6,726 nucleotides of DNA from Cyanobacteriota bacterium. Lineage in GTDB: Bacteria; Cyanobacteriota; Cyanobacteriia; Phormidesmidales; Phormidesmidaceae. Both the position numbers and the translations under genes were made by a program. Location of the stretch: the NCBI GenBank assembly GCA_027619675.1, contig JAQCHG010000092.1:1-6726 (forward strand), written 5' to 3'. How positions within the stretch are numbered: position 1 is the stretch's first letter; each line of letters opens with the position of its first letter. Positions 6,181 through 6,726 of this stretch are shown piece after piece. The notes beneath the pieces were generated by a model. The model did no database searches and was not told the DNA's origin. It was given only the letters and a program-made list of their open reading frames with translations.

Positions 6181-6726
6181 TCCCAGCGGTGCTGTTGGGC
6201 TTCGTTGACGATGCCCTGGGCTTCTTCAAGGGAGATGTGGTAGCGATCGCTCAAGAGCTGCGGCATGCGATGGCAATCTCGGTTGGGATCCACCTCCCGC
6301 TGGTGGGCGTAGGACGGCAGGGCCACATGACAGAGAAACGGTGACGGTTGCGCCTCTAGTTGCAGCGGTTCTAGGTTGAGGGCTTCCCGTGAATTGATGA
6401 AAAACAGCAAGGCCCCGCTGAGGTTGGCATCGCTGAGGTTGGCATCGGTTAAGAGGGCGCAGTTGAGGTTGGCCCCACTGAGGTTGGCATGTCTAAGGTC
6501 GGCTCTGCTGAGGTTGGCGTATCTGAGGTCGCTGCCGCTGAGGTTGGCATACCTCAGGTTCGCTCCATGGAGGTCCGTGCCGTTGAGATTAGCGTTGATC
6601 AGGTCGGTGCCGCTGAGGTTCGCGCCGCTGAGGTTGGCCCCATTGAGATTGGCGTTGATCAGGTCGGTGCCGCTGAGGTCGGCCCCGCTGAGGTCGGCGT
6701 TGCAGAGTTCAATATTGTTGAGGTCA
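6177..6726 (-). CDS. Pentapeptide-repeat protein, C-terminal part (cut by right window edge)
   Basis: Read leftwards, the frame is open from the right edge to TAA (6177-6179), giving 182 visible residues; the start is outside the window. The first 110 residues are about 22 uninterrupted pentapeptides of the A(D/N)LXX type, for example NLSGA, DLINA and DLRYA, enough for roughly five and a half coils of a right-handed four-sided beta-helix. A 72-residue tail without repeats follows (about 6180-6395). It has two CH pairs, a proline-rich middle and a helix-like end containing ISLEEAQGIVNEAQ; I do not recognise it. Pentapeptide proteins are abundant in cyanobacteria and their roles are mostly unknown; a few mimic DNA or are secreted to the thylakoid lumen. 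With the N-terminus missing, location cannot be judged. Confidence 0.9.
   Translation of the reverse strand, partial: DLNNIELCNADLSGADLSGTDLINANLNGANLSGANLSGTDLINANLNGTDLHGANLRYANLSGSDLRYANLSRADLRHANLSGANLNCALLTDANLSDANLSGALLFFINSREALNLEPLQLEAQPSPFLCHVALPSYAHQREVDPNRDCHRMPQLLSDRYHISLEEAQGIVNEAQQHRWD
6583..6679. repeat. 60 bp-period direct repeat inside the pentapeptide gene
   Basis: Bases 6583-6619 and 6643-6679 match at 36 of 37 positions (only 6591/6651 differ) with a spacing of exactly 60 bp. Sixty bases encode 20 residues, or four pentapeptides, which is one full beta-helix turn. The copies encode DLINANL in each case. It looks like a recent duplication of one coil by recombination or slippage. 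Shorter 15 bp repeats of the same theme cover 6396-6726. Confidence 0.8.

Noticed and set aside
6396..6726. Regular short DNA repeats resembling a CRISPR or satellite array
   Set aside because: The period is 15 bp, with a 60 bp higher order, and the frame is fully open; it is coding DNA for pentapeptides with no spacers.

Overview
The window is ordinary cyanobacterial chromosome, GC-rich and densely coding. The octamer GCGATCGC (HIP1, a cyanobacterial hallmark) occurs ten times in 6.7 kb, where chance predicts well under one. The RibF, SurE, MBL-fold and MoxR proteins also look cyanobacterial. The sequence does not fix the genus; a GC-rich Leptolyngbya/Synechococcus-like lineage is a guess.

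Layout. Four genes lie on the minus strand and read leftwards: surE (2789-3646), an MBL-fold metallohydrolase (1667-2545), ribF (259-1338) and the first 87 codons of a MoxR-family AAA+ ATPase (1-262, cut by the left edge). ribF and moxR share an ATGA stop/start overlap and are probably one translationally coupled unit. surE and the MBL gene are each followed by a 240-330 base gap and may be separate units. On the plus strand, pheS (3777-4781) is divergent from surE across a 130 base gap. A calcineurin-type metallophosphoesterase (5056-6180) follows after a 274 base leader that holds a strong GC hairpin. On the right, a pentapeptide-repeat protein (6177-6726, cut by the right edge) converges on the phosphoesterase; the two stop codons overlap in TTAG.

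Functionally the set is mostly housekeeping: FMN/FAD synthesis, phenylalanyl-tRNA charging and nucleoside monophosphate hydrolysis, plus two metal-dependent hydrolases of unknown substrate, a chaperone-like ATPase and a beta-helix repeat protein. Several starts were moved from the longest open frame: surE to ATG 3646, pheS to ATG 3777, and the phosphoesterase to GTG 5056, which has an AGGAG site.

I see no mobile element, CRISPR array, tRNA, rRNA or clear new multi-gene system. The points most worth checking are a proline-rich insertion inside the FAD-synthetase half of RibF, the hairpin-rich 328 base gap upstream of ribF, a whole-coil 60 bp duplication in the pentapeptide gene together with its unrecognised 72-residue tail, and the inverted repeats upstream of the MBL and phosphoesterase genes.
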